Assembly: GCF_013386825.1 (NCBI RefSeq) | Contig: NZ_JACARC010000002.1 | Span: forward strand, 28,140-92,139 | DNA length: 64,000 bases | Reading direction: 5' to 3' | From: Pseudomonas sp. IPO3778 | GTDB lineage: Bacteria; Pseudomonadota; Gammaproteobacteria; Pseudomonadales; Pseudomonadaceae | Shown here: positions 34,682 through 43,375 of the stretch, piece by piece | Layout: every line of letters starts with the position of its first letter | Numbering within the stretch: the stretch's first letter is position 1 | The notes under the pieces: model-generated | Database searches by the model: none | The model's input: only the letters and a program-made list of their open reading frames with translations | What the model was told of the DNA's origin: nothing | Program-made: the position numbers and the translations under genes

Positions 34682-37107
34682 CAGAACTCCAGGGTGCTGG
34701 AGACGGACACCTGGCGGGCATCGCCGATGGAGACGAACTGGGTGTTCACGGCGGAGGTGTAATAGGTGCGGTCAAACAGGTTCTTCACGTTGAGCTGGAA
34801 CTTGACCTTCTGCCCGTCGACCTTGGTGTCATACGTAGCGAAAGCATCGGCCACGGTATAACCCGGCAGCTCGAAGCTGTTGGCCGCATCACCCGAGCGC
34901 TCGCCAACATAACGTGCACCGGCGCCGACCCGCAGTTGGTCACCGCCAAGGAGGCTGCCGAAGTCATACACCGCCGACAGCGAGCCGGTGTTCTTCGCGA
35001 CGTTTTGCAGGCGGTTGCCCTTCAGGTCCGGGTCTTCGGTGACAACCGCATCGGTGTAGGCATAGCTGCCGATCACGCTCCACTTGTCCGTCAACTGACC
35101 GCTGGCATCCAGTTCCAGGCCACGGGAGCGCACCTTGCCGGCGACGCTGTAGACCGAGGTCAGGCCATCGCCCACCTGGACCAGCACGTTACGTTTTTCG
35201 ATGTTGAACAACGCTGCGCTGGCGGTGATGCGACCCGGCATGTCGAGCTTGGTGCCCAGCTCCCAGGACTTCGACTGTTCCGGCTCGAGGCTGCCGTCCA
35301 GGGTCGTTTTGTTGGCGAGCGGCGCGATGGTGGAGTTGGGTTTGAACGACTCGGTGTAGCTGCCGTAGAACGACAGTTCGTCGGTGTAGCGGTACACCAG
35401 GCCGACGCGGGGCACCCACTTCTGGCCATTGCCATCGGTGTTGGCGGTGAATGGGATGCCCTTGCCTGCGTATTGGTCGTACATCTGATAACGCGCGCCG
35501 CCTACCAGAATCCACTGGTCGGTGAGGTGGATCGAGTCCTGCATAAACAGCGAGTCGCTGCGCAGCAGGTCGGTCTGGTTGCTGTCCGGCGCACTGACGG
35601 TGGTGCCCGCCACTTCATTGCCATAGACCGGATCGTTGTAGTTGAACGTGCCACGGGGCGCCTGGCGGATCAGGTCGGCGCGGTAGATCTTGCGGTACTC
35701 GTCATCCAGGCCGAAGGTCAGGTCGTGCTGCATGCCGGCCACGTTCACCTTGCCTTCAAGGCTGGCGGTGGCGAAGCGGTCGGTGGTCAGCGCGCCCTGG
35801 GTGCCGTCCATGCTGCGGGTCAGGGTGCCGTTGCTGTTGACCTTGACCACACGCACCTGGCTGGCGTCGTAGGTCTCGCGGTTCCAGCTGTAGCCGAAGT
35901 GAGCTTTCCAGTCGTCGTTCAGGTCGTGGTCGGCTTCGAAGCGGTACAGGTCGGAGCGGCCTTCCATGTTGTTGAAGGGCTCATCGAGACGGCGAGTCGA
36001 CGGGATATTCAGCGGGTGGTTGGTCTTGGGGTCGATGGCGGTGCCCCGGTCAAACGGCGACAGAAACTCCCGATGCTCATAGGCGAATAACAGCTTGGTG
36101 CTGTCGCCATACCAGGCCAGCGACGGGGCAATCAGGCTCTCGCGGTGGGTGCCGTAATTGCGCCAGTAGTCTTCGTCTTCATGGTCGACGATCAAGCGGT
36201 ACGCCAATCCGCTGTCACCGATGGGGCCGGTGGTGTCGAGGTTGCCGCCGCTGCCATTCTTGCCGTCACCAAAGGTCGAGCCGCGCACGGTCAGGGCGGT
36301 GGATTGGACCAGTTCCGGTTTCTTGCTGACGATATTGACCACGCCGCCCGGGTCCTGGATGCCGTAGAGCAACGACGACGGGCCCTTGAGCACTTCAACC
36401 CGTTCGGCGGTGGAGTTCAGCGCCCGGCCCTGCACCACGGGCATGCCGTCCTGCATGATCGAACCGTTACGGTTATCACCAAAACCGCGCAACATCACCG
36501 CATCTTGGGTGCTGCCCAGGGTGTTGGCCTGGGTGATGCCGCTGATGTTGGTCAGGGCGTCGTCGAGGTTGCGCGGCTGTTGATCGCGCATCACCTGGGC
36601 CGGCACCACGTTGACGGTTTGCGGGGTTTCCAGCAGCAGGCCGTGGGAACGCATAACCGAACTGGTGGGCGGCGGCTGGTAACTGGTGGTGTCCGAGGCC
36701 AGGGCCGCACCGTTGATGGTGGTGGCACCGAGGTTCAGCGCGCCGTCGGTCGGCAACGGTTCCAGGGCCAGGGTGCGGGCGTCGATCTGGCGGAAGGTGA
36801 AGCCGGAATTGCCCAGCAGGCGCTGCATGGCCTGGGTCGCGCTCATCTGCCCGGTGATGGCCGGGGCCTTGATGGCGTAGGGCGCTTCGTCGGTGTAAAC
36901 CACGCTGATGCCGGTCACCCGGGTGAAATCGCTCAACGCCTGGGGCAGCGGCTTGGCGGCCAGGGCAAAGTTGAACACGGTGCTCTGTTGCTGCGCCTCA
37001 GCCGCCTGCGCCACGCCCTGGGGCAGCAGCGCCAGCCCCGACACCGCCAATACCGAGGCTCCCAGCCATTGTTTAACCGAACCCGCCGACGTTGCCCTGG
37101 ACTTCAT
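34681..37107 (-). CDS. TonB-dependent siderophore receptor with an STN signalling domain
   Basis: An 808-residue outer-membrane receptor. After the signal peptide (about 1-35) comes a secretin/TonB N-terminal (STN) domain ('FALAAKPLPQALSDFTRVTGISVVY...ATQAMQRLLGNSGF'), which in FpvA- and FecA-type receptors contacts an anti-sigma factor. The plug follows ('LRGFGDNRNGSIMQDGMPVV', 'RVEVLKGPSSLLYGIQDPGGVVNIVSKKP'), then the barrel ending 'ARQVSVSSTLEF'. No FecIR-like pair lies in the window, so the signalling partner must be elsewhere. A Fur-like box precedes it. A hydroxamate-type siderophore is possible. Confidence 0.88.
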   Translation of the reverse strand: MKSRATSAGSVKQWLGASVLAVSGLALLPQGVAQAAEAQQQSTVFNFALAAKPLPQALSDFTRVTGISVVYTDEAPYAIKAPAITGQMSATQAMQRLLGNSGFTFRQIDARTLALEPLPTDGALNLGATTINGAALASDTTSYQPPPTSSVMRSHGLLLETPQTVNVVPAQVMRDQQPRNLDDALTNISGITQANTLGSTQDAVMLRGFGDNRNGSIMQDGMPVVQGRALNSTAERVEVLKGPSSLLYGIQDPGGVVNIVSKKPELVQSTALTVRGSTFGDGKNGSGGNLDTTGPIGDSGLAYRLIVDHEDEDYWRNYGTHRESLIAPSLAWYGDSTKLLFAYEHREFLSPFDRGTAIDPKTNHPLNIPSTRRLDEPFNNMEGRSDLYRFEADHDLNDDWKAHFGYSWNRETYDASQVRVVKVNSNGTLTRSMDGTQGALTTDRFATASLEGKVNVAGMQHDLTFGLDDEYRKIYRADLIRQAPRGTFNYNDPVYGNEVAGTTVSAPDSNQTDLLRSDSLFMQDSIHLTDQWILVGGARYQMYDQYAGKGIPFTANTDGNGQKWVPRVGLVYRYTDELSFYGSYTESFKPNSTIAPLANKTTLDGSLEPEQSKSWELGTKLDMPGRITASAALFNIEKRNVLVQVGDGLTSVYSVAGKVRSRGLELDASGQLTDKWSVIGSYAYTDAVVTEDPDLKGNRLQNVAKNTGSLSAVYDFGSLLGGDQLRVGAGARYVGERSGDAANSFELPGYTVADAFATYDTKVDGQKVKFQLNVKNLFDRTYYTSAVNTQFVSIGDARQVSVSSTLEF

Positions 37108-37138
37108 GCTTGAGAACCCGTGTGTAAAAAGCGCTGTT

Positions 37139-37158
37139 AATGCGAATTAATCGCAGTT
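37139..37158. promoter_or_regulatory. Fur-box-like site
   Basis: AATGCGAATTAATCGCAGTT is a loose dyad that resembles Pseudomonas Fur boxes (AATGAGAATTATTCTCATT-like). It lies 32-51 bp upstream of the siderophore receptor start. Match partial. Confidence 0.4.
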
Positions 37159-37217
37159 TCAAGCACTACACGGATGGCCGACAGGTTTACCTCACCTCGA
37201 TTTGAAAATAATTTCAG

Positions 37218-38153
37218 TCACGCCGTTTGGATCCGAAATCCGAAGCGTGGGACGTGCACATGCACGGTGCCGCCACGTTCGTCGGTGCGCCGCAGAATCA
37301 GCTCTTCCCGGCCGGCAAACAGTAACTCGCCGGCCACCGGGTCGACGCCATAATCGGTGGCGCTGAGGGCCACCTGCTGGCCGGGTTTGAAGCCGTTCGG
37401 GTCTTCGAAGATGTCTTCCGGCAGGTTGGCCGGCGTGGCATTGCGCGCCACGTCCAGGGCTTGCTCGGCAGTCATCTGGCTCGACGTGCCATGGCCGAAA
37501 CCCAAGACCCGGGCCAGCCAGGCCGCGACGGCGGGATAGGCTTCCACCAGCGGCGACGTCACCGGCGACCCCATGAGGAACCACAACGGATGGGCCAGGG
37601 CAAAGTCGGCAATCGACGGCTCGCCGAACAGGAAGTCGCCCTGCTGATGCTGCAACTGTTGATTGATACGGCCGATGATCACCGGCCATTGATGCTTGGC
37701 CTGGTCCAGTTGCACGCGGGTCGCCGTGCCACCGCTGAACAACTTGCTGCGGTCGGCCACCAGCACCTCGATCATTTGCGGCGGCACTTTGGCGAACTTG
37801 ACCGCCAGGGACTCCGGCTGGAATACCAGGCTCACTGCATGGGCAAACACCGTCGAATCCGCCCAGGCGGCGAACCCCTGGCTGACCAGTTCAAGGCCTT
37901 GGGGAAACAGGGCTGGTGCGGCTTTTTCCTGCTCCAGGCGGCGGGCGATCAGGGCGCTGTCGCAGTAAATATCGGCGCCGACCTGCAGCACCGGGGTCTT
38001 GCGATAACCCCCGGTGAGGGCGGTCAAGTCAGGCTTGGGCATCACCGGCGAGATAAGCACCGAGCGCCAGGACAAGCCTTTGAAACCCAGCAACAGGCGG
38101 GCTTTTTCAGCAAATGGGGACTGCGGGTAGTGGTGGAGGATCAACTCAGACAT
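37218..38153 (-). CDS. Glutathione S-transferase-like protein with C-terminal extension
   Basis: A 311-residue protein. The N-terminal thioredoxin-like part starts 'MSELILHHYPQSPFAEKARLLLGFKGL' and has 'YRKTPVLQVGADIYCDSALIARRLEQ', the GSH-binding region. The helical GST domain follows to about residue 215 ('GDFLFGEPSIADFALAHPLWFL'). Typical GSTs end there. Here a further 90 residues, beta-rich ('EDPNGFKPGQQVALSATDYGVDPVAGELLFAGREELILRRTDERGGTVHVHVPRFGF'), are attached. The same extended form is common in pseudomonads; its role is unknown. Confidence 0.8.
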   Translation of the reverse strand: MSELILHHYPQSPFAEKARLLLGFKGLSWRSVLISPVMPKPDLTALTGGYRKTPVLQVGADIYCDSALIARRLEQEKAAPALFPQGLELVSQGFAAWADSTVFAHAVSLVFQPESLAVKFAKVPPQMIEVLVADRSKLFSGGTATRVQLDQAKHQWPVIIGRINQQLQHQQGDFLFGEPSIADFALAHPLWFLMGSPVTSPLVEAYPAVAAWLARVLGFGHGTSSQMTAEQALDVARNATPANLPEDIFEDPNGFKPGQQVALSATDYGVDPVAGELLFAGREELILRRTDERGGTVHVHVPRFGFRIQTA

Positions 38154-38228
38154 GCCAGGCTCCGCTTAATGAGTGAGCGTCCAGCTTAGCCTGCAAACCC
38201 GCCAATGGCGTGCATGGGAACTGATCAG

Positions 38229-38552
38229 TCAAATTGATGGGCCGATCGCCGCCAGGCACTCCTTGGCGCTTTTCTTCAACTTCTTGATCAGCCGCTCCTG
38301 GCGCAACGCCTCGGCCTTGCTGGCACAGGCTTCGGTGTACACCAGCGCCACGGCGGGGCTTGAGAGAAAAAACCGTGCGCCCTTGCCGCTCTGGTGAGTG
38401 GCAAAGCGGCGCACCGGGTCATTGCTGATGCCGCAATAGAGCGAGCCATTGGCGGCACGCACCAAATAGACAAACCACGGCTTGGCTTCGACAGGAACAA
38501 CTTCAGAAGCGCTATTCACAATCCGTTCCGACACCCCAAGAGAAGAACACAC
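38229..38552 (-). CDS. GIY-YIG endonuclease-like protein (UPF0213 type)
   Basis: A 107-residue protein. The GIY-YIG core is '[38 protein letters not shown]', with Tyr-Leu...Tyr-Cys-Gly-Ile in place of the two GIY/YIG strands and Arg in the following helix. '[18 protein letters not shown]' carries the metal-binding Glu region. This matches UPF0213 single-domain proteins, whose function is unknown. The N-terminal 20 residues are weakly supported, and a GTG seven codons later could also start it. Confidence 0.8.
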   Translation of the reverse strand: MCSSLGVSERIVNSASEVVPVEAKPWFVYLVRAANGSLYCGISNDPVRRFATHQSGKGARFFLSSPAVALVYTEACASKAEALRQERLIKKLKKSAKECLAAIGPSI

Positions 38553-38574
38553 ATCTTATCAATGCCTGCACACC

Positions 38575-38766
38575 CTGTGGGGAGGGGGCTTGTCTGTGGC
38601 GAGGGGGTTTGTCTGTGGCGAGGGGGGTTTGTCTGTGGCGAGGGGGCTTGTCCCCCGTTGGGCAGCGAAGCAGCCCTGAATCAGCAATCACGGTATTTCT
38701 GAAAGACCTCGATTGCCTTTCTGGGGCTGCTTCGCAGCCCAACGGGGGACAAGCCCCCTCGCCACA
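38575..38766. repeat. REPIN with a fourfold tandem repeat of its end
   Basis: Four consecutive copies of CTGTGGCGAGGGGGCTTGT (19-20 bp: 38575-38593, 38594-38612, 38613-38632, 38633-38651) lead into one complete REPIN (GGACAAGCCCCCTCGCCACAG on the right). Only the left end is amplified. Confidence 0.85.
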
Positions 38767-38768
38767 GG

Positions 38769-39248
38769 TCAAGCTACCTCGCCACGGGCCTGGAACGCCT
38801 TCAAGCCTTTCAGCGCCTGGGCGCGCACGGCGTTTTTCACCAGCGGCGTCCAGCCCAGCAACAGGCCTTTGGTGCCCAAGGCCTGGCGCGACCAGCGCCA
38901 CAGGTCGAAGTGATCGTGGTGCTCGCAGATCTTGCCGTCGCGAAACACAAACCGCGCGCGGATGTCGTTGACCACGGTGTTGCCGGTGGCGCTGAACAGG
39001 TAGGTCGCCACCCAGTGCGCGCTGCCGGTGATTTCGTCGCTGCGCACGCTGTCGAAGGTCAGGGAAAAGTCCTTGGCCCGGGTGGTGAGCATGCGCCACA
39101 TGTCACCGGCATCCCGCCCACGCAGTTCACCGAAGGCCGGGTCGCTGAACACCACATCGTCGGTGTAGCAGGCGCTCATGGCCTCGGCGTCCAGGCGCTG
39201 GAAGGCGCTGTAGAACTCGGTGATCACAGCGTTATGGGCGTCGCTCAT
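38769..39248 (-). CDS. NTF2-like / SnoaL-type protein
   Basis: A 159-residue single-domain protein of the nuclear-transport-factor-2 fold. 'AVITEFYSAFQRLDAEAMSACYTDDVVFSDPAFGELRGRDAGDMWRMLTTRA' contains the typical SnoaL opening, and 'RARFVFRDGKICEHHDHFDLWRWSRQALG' is the closing sheet with the pocket His and Asp. I take the ATG at 39248. Many such proteins are isomerases, hydratases or small-ligand binders; no specific role can be assigned. It is next to the RcsB-like gene but has its own 85-bp spacer. Confidence 0.8.
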   Translation of the reverse strand: MSDAHNAVITEFYSAFQRLDAEAMSACYTDDVVFSDPAFGELRGRDAGDMWRMLTTRAKDFSLTFDSVRSDEITGSAHWVATYLFSATGNTVVNDIRARFVFRDGKICEHHDHFDLWRWSRQALGTKGLLLGWTPLVKNAVRAQALKGLKAFQARGEVA

Positions 39249-39333
39249 GGGCAGGTTCCGCAAAAAGGGTGGGATGGCCGATACGATAATCCCCAGCGCC
39301 CGGGAACACTACTGGCATTAGTGCCAGGAATGC

Positions 39334-39969
39334 CTAGGGAACCATGCCGCTGCTGCGAGCATAGGCAAACAAGTCGACGTCGGTGGAAATGCACAAGCGG
39401 CTCATGGCCGTGCTCTTCTGCTTGCTGATGGTGGAAACGCTGCGATTGACCCGGGCGGCGATCTGGCTGACGGTCATGCCGCTGGCGAGCATGCGCACCA
39501 CTTCCCGCTCCTTGCCCGACAGTTGCGGGGGTTGCGACTGGTCCCCTGTCCCGGCCTGGACCAGTTGCACCCGCAGGCACTCACTGACAAACGTCTGGCC
39601 CTCACTGACCACCTTGAGTGCGGTGGGCAACTCCTTGGCCGATGCGCTCTTGGCGACAATGGCCCTGGCCCCGAGGGCGAACGACGCCCGCAAGGTGGCG
39701 ACATTGGCAAACATCGTCACCAGAATCACTGGCAAGCGGGGGTACTGGCGTCGCAACAGGCCCAGTAAAACGTAGCCGTCCGCCTGTTGCCCGCCGGGCA
39801 TGGCAAAGTCGGTCACCAGCACATCGCAGGGCGTCAGGGTGAGCACGTGGAGCAACTCGTCGGGACTGCTGGCCTCACCGACCACCTTGCAATTGCCATT
39901 GGCCTCGATCACCACTCTTTGCCCGATACGAACAATGGGATGATCGTCAGCAATAATTACGCGAAGCAT
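39334..39969 (-). CDS. RcsB-like NarL/LuxR-family response regulator
   Basis: A 211-residue regulator. The ATG at 39969 gives 'MLRVIIADDHPIVRIGQRVVIEANG'; earlier codons do not resemble a receiver domain. The acidic pocket (D8, D9), phosphoacceptor D54 ('VLVTDFAMPGGQQADGY') and K107 are present. The HTH reads 'LSGKEREVVRMLASGMTVSQIAARVNRSVSTISKQKSTAMSRL', close to E. coli RcsB ('NRSIKTISSQKKSAMMKL'). RcsB-type proteins control fimbriae and capsule; in P. aeruginosa one activates cupD. It lies beside a receiver-HPt gene and a fimbrial operon, so fimbrial control is a strong inference. Confidence 0.85.
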   Translation of the reverse strand: MLRVIIADDHPIVRIGQRVVIEANGNCKVVGEASSPDELLHVLTLTPCDVLVTDFAMPGGQQADGYVLLGLLRRQYPRLPVILVTMFANVATLRASFALGARAIVAKSASAKELPTALKVVSEGQTFVSECLRVQLVQAGTGDQSQPPQLSGKEREVVRMLASGMTVSQIAARVNRSVSTISKQKSTAMSRLCISTDVDLFAYARSSGMVP

Positions 39970-40170
39970 AAAAACCCACAAAAGATGGCGAATTGACTTA
40001 CGCAAAATACAGCCCGGCGATGGGTGCAACAACCGCCCAACCCGGGTGGGTTTCGCTCGGCTCCAGTGTTTTGTAGAAAGAACATTTTTTCCCACAAAAC
40101 AAAAGGAAAACGCTTACATATCAAAGCTACGAGAACGGGTAATCGATCCCACAAAACACCCCCATCACTG

Positions 40171-40983
40171 TCATAAATCCGTCAAATACCGCAGGTACCG
40201 GCTCACGTCCTGTTCAAATTGTTCCAACCCCAGACGGTTGGGCTCGATCCCCTGGTCGCGTATGTGCGCGATCAAATCCGCTGCGCGGGCATCCAGGCCG
40301 GTGCTTCCCAAAAACACCAGGCTACCCACCAGACGGTGCAGGCAATCGATCGCGGCTTGCTTGTCCAACGTGCGGCAGGCACGTAACAGGGCGGCATAAT
40401 CCTCGTCCGCTTCCCGCCGCAGGCTGTGCAACATCTGGTTCACTACCTGCTCATCCTTGAAGGTCTCCACCAGTTCCGCACGGGTTGGCCACCGCTGTGC
40501 AGGCAGGGCCGGTGCATTGCTCATCGCAGCCGAGGCCCGCGGCAGCCAGCGCTCCAGCACGTCGCGCAATTGCCCGAGCGACAGCGGTTTCAGCAACCAG
40601 CCATCCATGCCGGCGTCGAGGCAGCGCTGTTGATCGTCCACCCCCGGGTTGGCGGTCAAGGCAATGATGGGGATGCGCTGCCGGCCCAGGGCCCGTTCGC
40701 GATGACGCATCTCCCGCGCCATGCTGTAGCCGTCCATCACCGGCATGCGGCAGTCGCTGATCACCAGGTCGAAGTGGCGCAGCGTGCTGACCGTCAGCGC
40801 CGCTTGCCCATTGCAGACCAGCTCATGGTCCAGCCCCAGCTTTTGCAAAAACCACCCCATCAACGTGCGATAGGTTGAATGGTCTTCAACCACCAGCACC
40901 CTCAGATACTGCCAGTGCACGGGGAGACGCTCCCAGGGTGCGGCGTGCCGCCCGGGGTCGTCTGCAGAAGCCCTTGGCGCCAT
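40171..40983 (-). CDS. Orphan receiver-HPt phosphorelay protein
   Basis: A 270-residue cytoplasmic protein without any kinase domain. The ATG at 40983 follows GAGGTGGCC. The receiver domain (about 27-148) has 'LRVLVVEDHSTY', phosphoacceptor D77 ('ISDCRMPVMDGYSMA') and K132 ('LLKPLS'). The C-terminal HPt helix bundle (about 170-262) has H216 in 'CLHRLVGSLVFLG'. It looks like the C-terminal third of a BvgS/EvgS/RcsC-type hybrid kinase. It could pass phosphate from a distant kinase to the RcsB-like regulator 200 bp downstream, or act as a phosphatase sink. Confidence 0.85.
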   Translation of the reverse strand: MAPRASADDPGRHAAPWERLPVHWQYLRVLVVEDHSTYRTLMGWFLQKLGLDHELVCNGQAALTVSTLRHFDLVISDCRMPVMDGYSMAREMRHRERALGRQRIPIIALTANPGVDDQQRCLDAGMDGWLLKPLSLGQLRDVLERWLPRASAAMSNAPALPAQRWPTRAELVETFKDEQVVNQMLHSLRREADEDYAALLRACRTLDKQAAIDCLHRLVGSLVFLGSTGLDARAADLIAHIRDQGIEPNRLGLEQFEQDVSRYLRYLTDL

Positions 40984-41370
40984 GGCCACCTCGATGTTGG
41001 TGCAGGTCCGCCAGCGCTGTGCCCAGCGCTGACGCATCCTTAAGTGAGGGCACACTTGGCGGCGACTTTTCAGACACTCATACGGCACCCATGAGCCGAT
41101 CAAGCTACTCATGCGGATGCATTTTTGGCGATACAAGAACTACGAGAAGACAAACTTTCCTACAGCCGCAATCGGCTATTTCTACTTGATCAACAGCGCC
41201 TCACCGGGCCAATACCATTCTCGTATTTGTTGTATTTCCCCTCCCCGACCCGACCGTTAAATTGCGCCCCACCCCGCTTGGGGCAACGGTCACGTTTGAC
41301 CCTCGCCGCCCGCCGGCACGGTGAAAAAACGTCACCGGCCAACGGCGGTCCACCACAAAGGTTTATCCAC
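40984..41370. promoter_or_regulatory. Divergent region between the receiver-HPt gene and the DUF1120 fimbrial operon
   Basis: A 387-bp gap. From 41100 to 41260 it is clearly AT-richer than the rest of the window (ACTACGAGAAGACAAAC...TTTCTACTTGATC), a likely promoter for the fimbrial genes. CTACGAGAA occurs here (about 41147) and upstream of the RcsB-like gene (about 40127). I see no clean repeat of the pair found at 2815-2891. Confidence 0.4.
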
Positions 41371-41982
41371 ATGAATCGACTTGTTCCGGCAGTCCTCGCC
41401 TCGGTACTGACATCGTCGGTCTGGGCTGCCAGCACCACCGACCTGAGCGTGCGGGGCCGAATCACCCCCAGCTCCTGCAACCCCACACTTTCAGGCGGAG
41501 GGGCGGTTGACCTGGGCAAGATTTCAGCGGCCGAGTTGAGGCCCGATCAGCACACCGCATTGCCGTCGCACACCCTGAGCTTGAGTGTGCGCTGCGAAGG
41601 CTCGACCTTTTTTGCCATGAGCATGATCGATAACCGCTCTGGCACCGCCTCCGTCGACAGCCTGCACGGCCTGGGCATGACCAGCACCAACCAGAAGGTC
41701 GGGAGTGTGGCATTCGGTCTGTACAACCCGGTGGCCGATACCGCGCCGGTGCGTGCGATTTTCTCAACCAATGGCGGGGGCAGTTGGGTCCCGGCGTCCT
41801 ATGTAGGGCATGCCGCCCTGACCTCCGTCGCGGCCATGGACGGTGCGAACACCCCCATTGCCCTGAAAGCCCTGGATGCCGACCTCAGCGTCGCCTCCAA
41901 CATTGCACCGGCCGACGGTTTGACCCTGATCGATCAGGAGTCCATCGACGGCCACGTCACCCTGCAATTGAAATACCTCTGA
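41371..41982 (+). CDS. DUF1120-like fimbrial subunit, paralogue 1
   Basis: A 203-residue secreted protein (signal MNRLVPAVLASVLTSSVWA). The mature part opens 'STTDLSVRGRITPSSCNPTLSGGGAVDLGKISAAEL', with the DUF1120 pattern of a Cys then TLSxGGxVDxGxIS, and a second Cys in 'LSVRCEG'. It ends 'GHVTLQLKYL', where the alternating strand with penultimate Tyr is the chaperone-recognition signal of pilins. It is the first gene of an eight-gene operon (subunits, chaperone, usher, tip protein). Its function is likely structural. Confidence 0.82.
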   Translation: MNRLVPAVLASVLTSSVWAASTTDLSVRGRITPSSCNPTLSGGGAVDLGKISAAELRPDQHTALPSHTLSLSVRCEGSTFFAMSMIDNRSGTASVDSLHGLGMTSTNQKVGSVAFGLYNPVADTAPVRAIFSTNGGGSWVPASYVGHAALTSVAAMDGANTPIALKALDADLSVASNIAPADGLTLIDQESIDGHVTLQLKYL

Positions 41983-42028
41983 TCCGCAACCCTCCTCCAT
42001 CCGCCTTAAACAAAGGAAGTTTTTTACC

Positions 42029-42649
42029 GTGAACAAGCTACTCAAAACCGTTGCCAGCACCCTGTTGATCGCCTGTGCGCCGGGCGCGTTTGCTGCGTCC
42101 ACCGTGGACTTGACGGTTACCGGACTGATTACCCCCAACTCGTGCACGCCTCTGTTGTCCGGTGGCGGCCAGGTCGACCACGGCAAGATCTCGGCGAAAG
42201 ACCTCAACACCGACAAAATGACCGTCATTGGGGTGCAAACCCTGCAAATGAGCGTGAGCTGCGATGCGGCCATCCTCATTGGCCTGAAAGCCATCGACAA
42301 CCGGGCCGGTTCTTCCTCATCCGGTCAAGGAATGGGCCTTGGCCTGATCAACGGTGACCAGAAGCTGGGCTTCTACTATTTGTACTTGCGCAACCCGATC
42401 GCTGACACCGTGGCCGTGCAACCCATCATCACCGAAGACAATGGCCGGTCCTGGTTTAACGACGCGTTCTGGAACCCGCAGTTTTTGTCCTCGGTCGGCG
42501 CCATGAGCGACGACTCGCAACCCATCCCGGTGCGAGACCTGACCGTGGACCTGGAAGTGCAGACCGTCATCGCCCGCACCGATGGCCTGGACCTGAGCAA
42601 CGAAGTGCCCATCGACGGTTCGGCGACACTGGAAGTGAAGTACCTGTAA
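42029..42649 (+). CDS. DUF1120-like fimbrial subunit, paralogue 2
   Basis: A 206-residue secreted protein starting at a GTG that follows AAAGGAAG. The signal peptide is 'MNKLLKTVASTLLIACAPGAFA'. The same blocks as its neighbour recur: 'TVDLTVTGLITPNSCTPLLSGGGQVDHGKISAKDL', the second Cys in 'MSVSCDA', and the C-terminal strand 'ATLEVKYL'. The central 'NRAGSSSSGQGMGLGLINGDQKLGFYYLYLRNPIAD' is the most variable part. It is 46 bp after paralogue 1. Length and motif conservation suggest duplication with divergence, probably specialised subunits of one fibre. Confidence 0.82.
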   Translation: MNKLLKTVASTLLIACAPGAFAASTVDLTVTGLITPNSCTPLLSGGGQVDHGKISAKDLNTDKMTVIGVQTLQMSVSCDAAILIGLKAIDNRAGSSSSGQGMGLGLINGDQKLGFYYLYLRNPIADTVAVQPIITEDNGRSWFNDAFWNPQFLSSVGAMSDDSQPIPVRDLTVDLEVQTVIARTDGLDLSNEVPIDGSATLEVKYL

Positions 42650-42685
42650 CCCCTGGCCCGACACTGAAAAGGAGTTCGTTCCACC

Positions 42686-43306
42686 ATGAACAAGATGCTC
42701 AGCGTCATCGCGCCGGTCCTGTTACTGGGCGCCCTTGATGCTCACGCGGCCTCGGCCGTGGATCTGGCAGTCAAGGGACTGGTTACACCGAGTTCCTGCA
42801 CGCCAACGCTCACCCGCGGCGGCGTGGTCGACTACGGCAAGATGTCCGCCAAGGACTTGCGGCCCGACCGGGCGACTTCACTGGCCAACGTCAACCTGCA
42901 ACTGGAGATTGTCTGCGATGGCAGCACGCTGCTGGCCTTGCAGGGCAACGATAACCGTGAAGGCTCGGACCACCGGGGCGATGCGATGTACTACGGCCTG
43001 GGGTTGATCAATGGCAGTGAAAAGCTCGGGGCTTTCGATCTGAGGTTTTCCTCGCCCGTTGCCGATGGCATCGCCGTGCATACCATCGCGTCGCCGAACA
43101 ACGGCGGCTCATGGTGGACCGAACCCAATCTTGTTCGAGGGGACATTCTCAGTGTTGCCCATATGGGTTCCCTGGTACCGATTCCCGTGCGCAACCTGAC
43201 GGCGGACGTGCGGGTCGGTGCGGAGATCGCGCCCACCCGCCAGCTGACACTGGACAACGAAGTGCCGCTGGATGGTTCCGCGACGATCACCGTCAAATAC
43301 CTTTAA
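42686..43306 (+). CDS. DUF1120-like fimbrial subunit, paralogue 3
   Basis: A 206-residue secreted protein. AAAAGGAG lies upstream of the ATG. The signal peptide is 'MNKMLSVIAPVLLLGALDAHA'. 'AVDLAVKGLVTPSSCTPTLTRGGVVDYGKMSAKDL', the second Cys in 'LEIVCDG', and the C-terminus 'ATITVKYL' repeat the family pattern. It is 36 bp after paralogue 2 and 69 bp before the chaperone. The three consecutive paralogues share the ITPSSCxPTL and GLIN(N/G) segments but have clearly diverged, which argues for different positions in the fibre rather than recent copies. Confidence 0.82.
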   Translation: MNKMLSVIAPVLLLGALDAHAASAVDLAVKGLVTPSSCTPTLTRGGVVDYGKMSAKDLRPDRATSLANVNLQLEIVCDGSTLLALQGNDNREGSDHRGDAMYYGLGLINGSEKLGAFDLRFSSPVADGIAVHTIASPNNGGSWWTEPNLVRGDILSVAHMGSLVPIPVRNLTADVRVGAEIAPTRQLTLDNEVPLDGSATITVKYL

Positions 43307-43375
43307 CGTTCTCGCGACCCGCACCTCAGGCCGTGCGCCTGGGGCCGGGTCTTGAATGACCTGACGAGACACGTC

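Noticed and set aside
38575..38651. Tandem repeats as a CRISPR array
   Set aside because: The copies are contiguous, without spacers, and belong to a REP end; no cas gene lies in the window.
39970..41370. RcsB-like 22-mer near the regulator or DUF1120 operon
   Set aside because: Only a short CTACGAGAA is shared by the two gaps, too little to call an operator.
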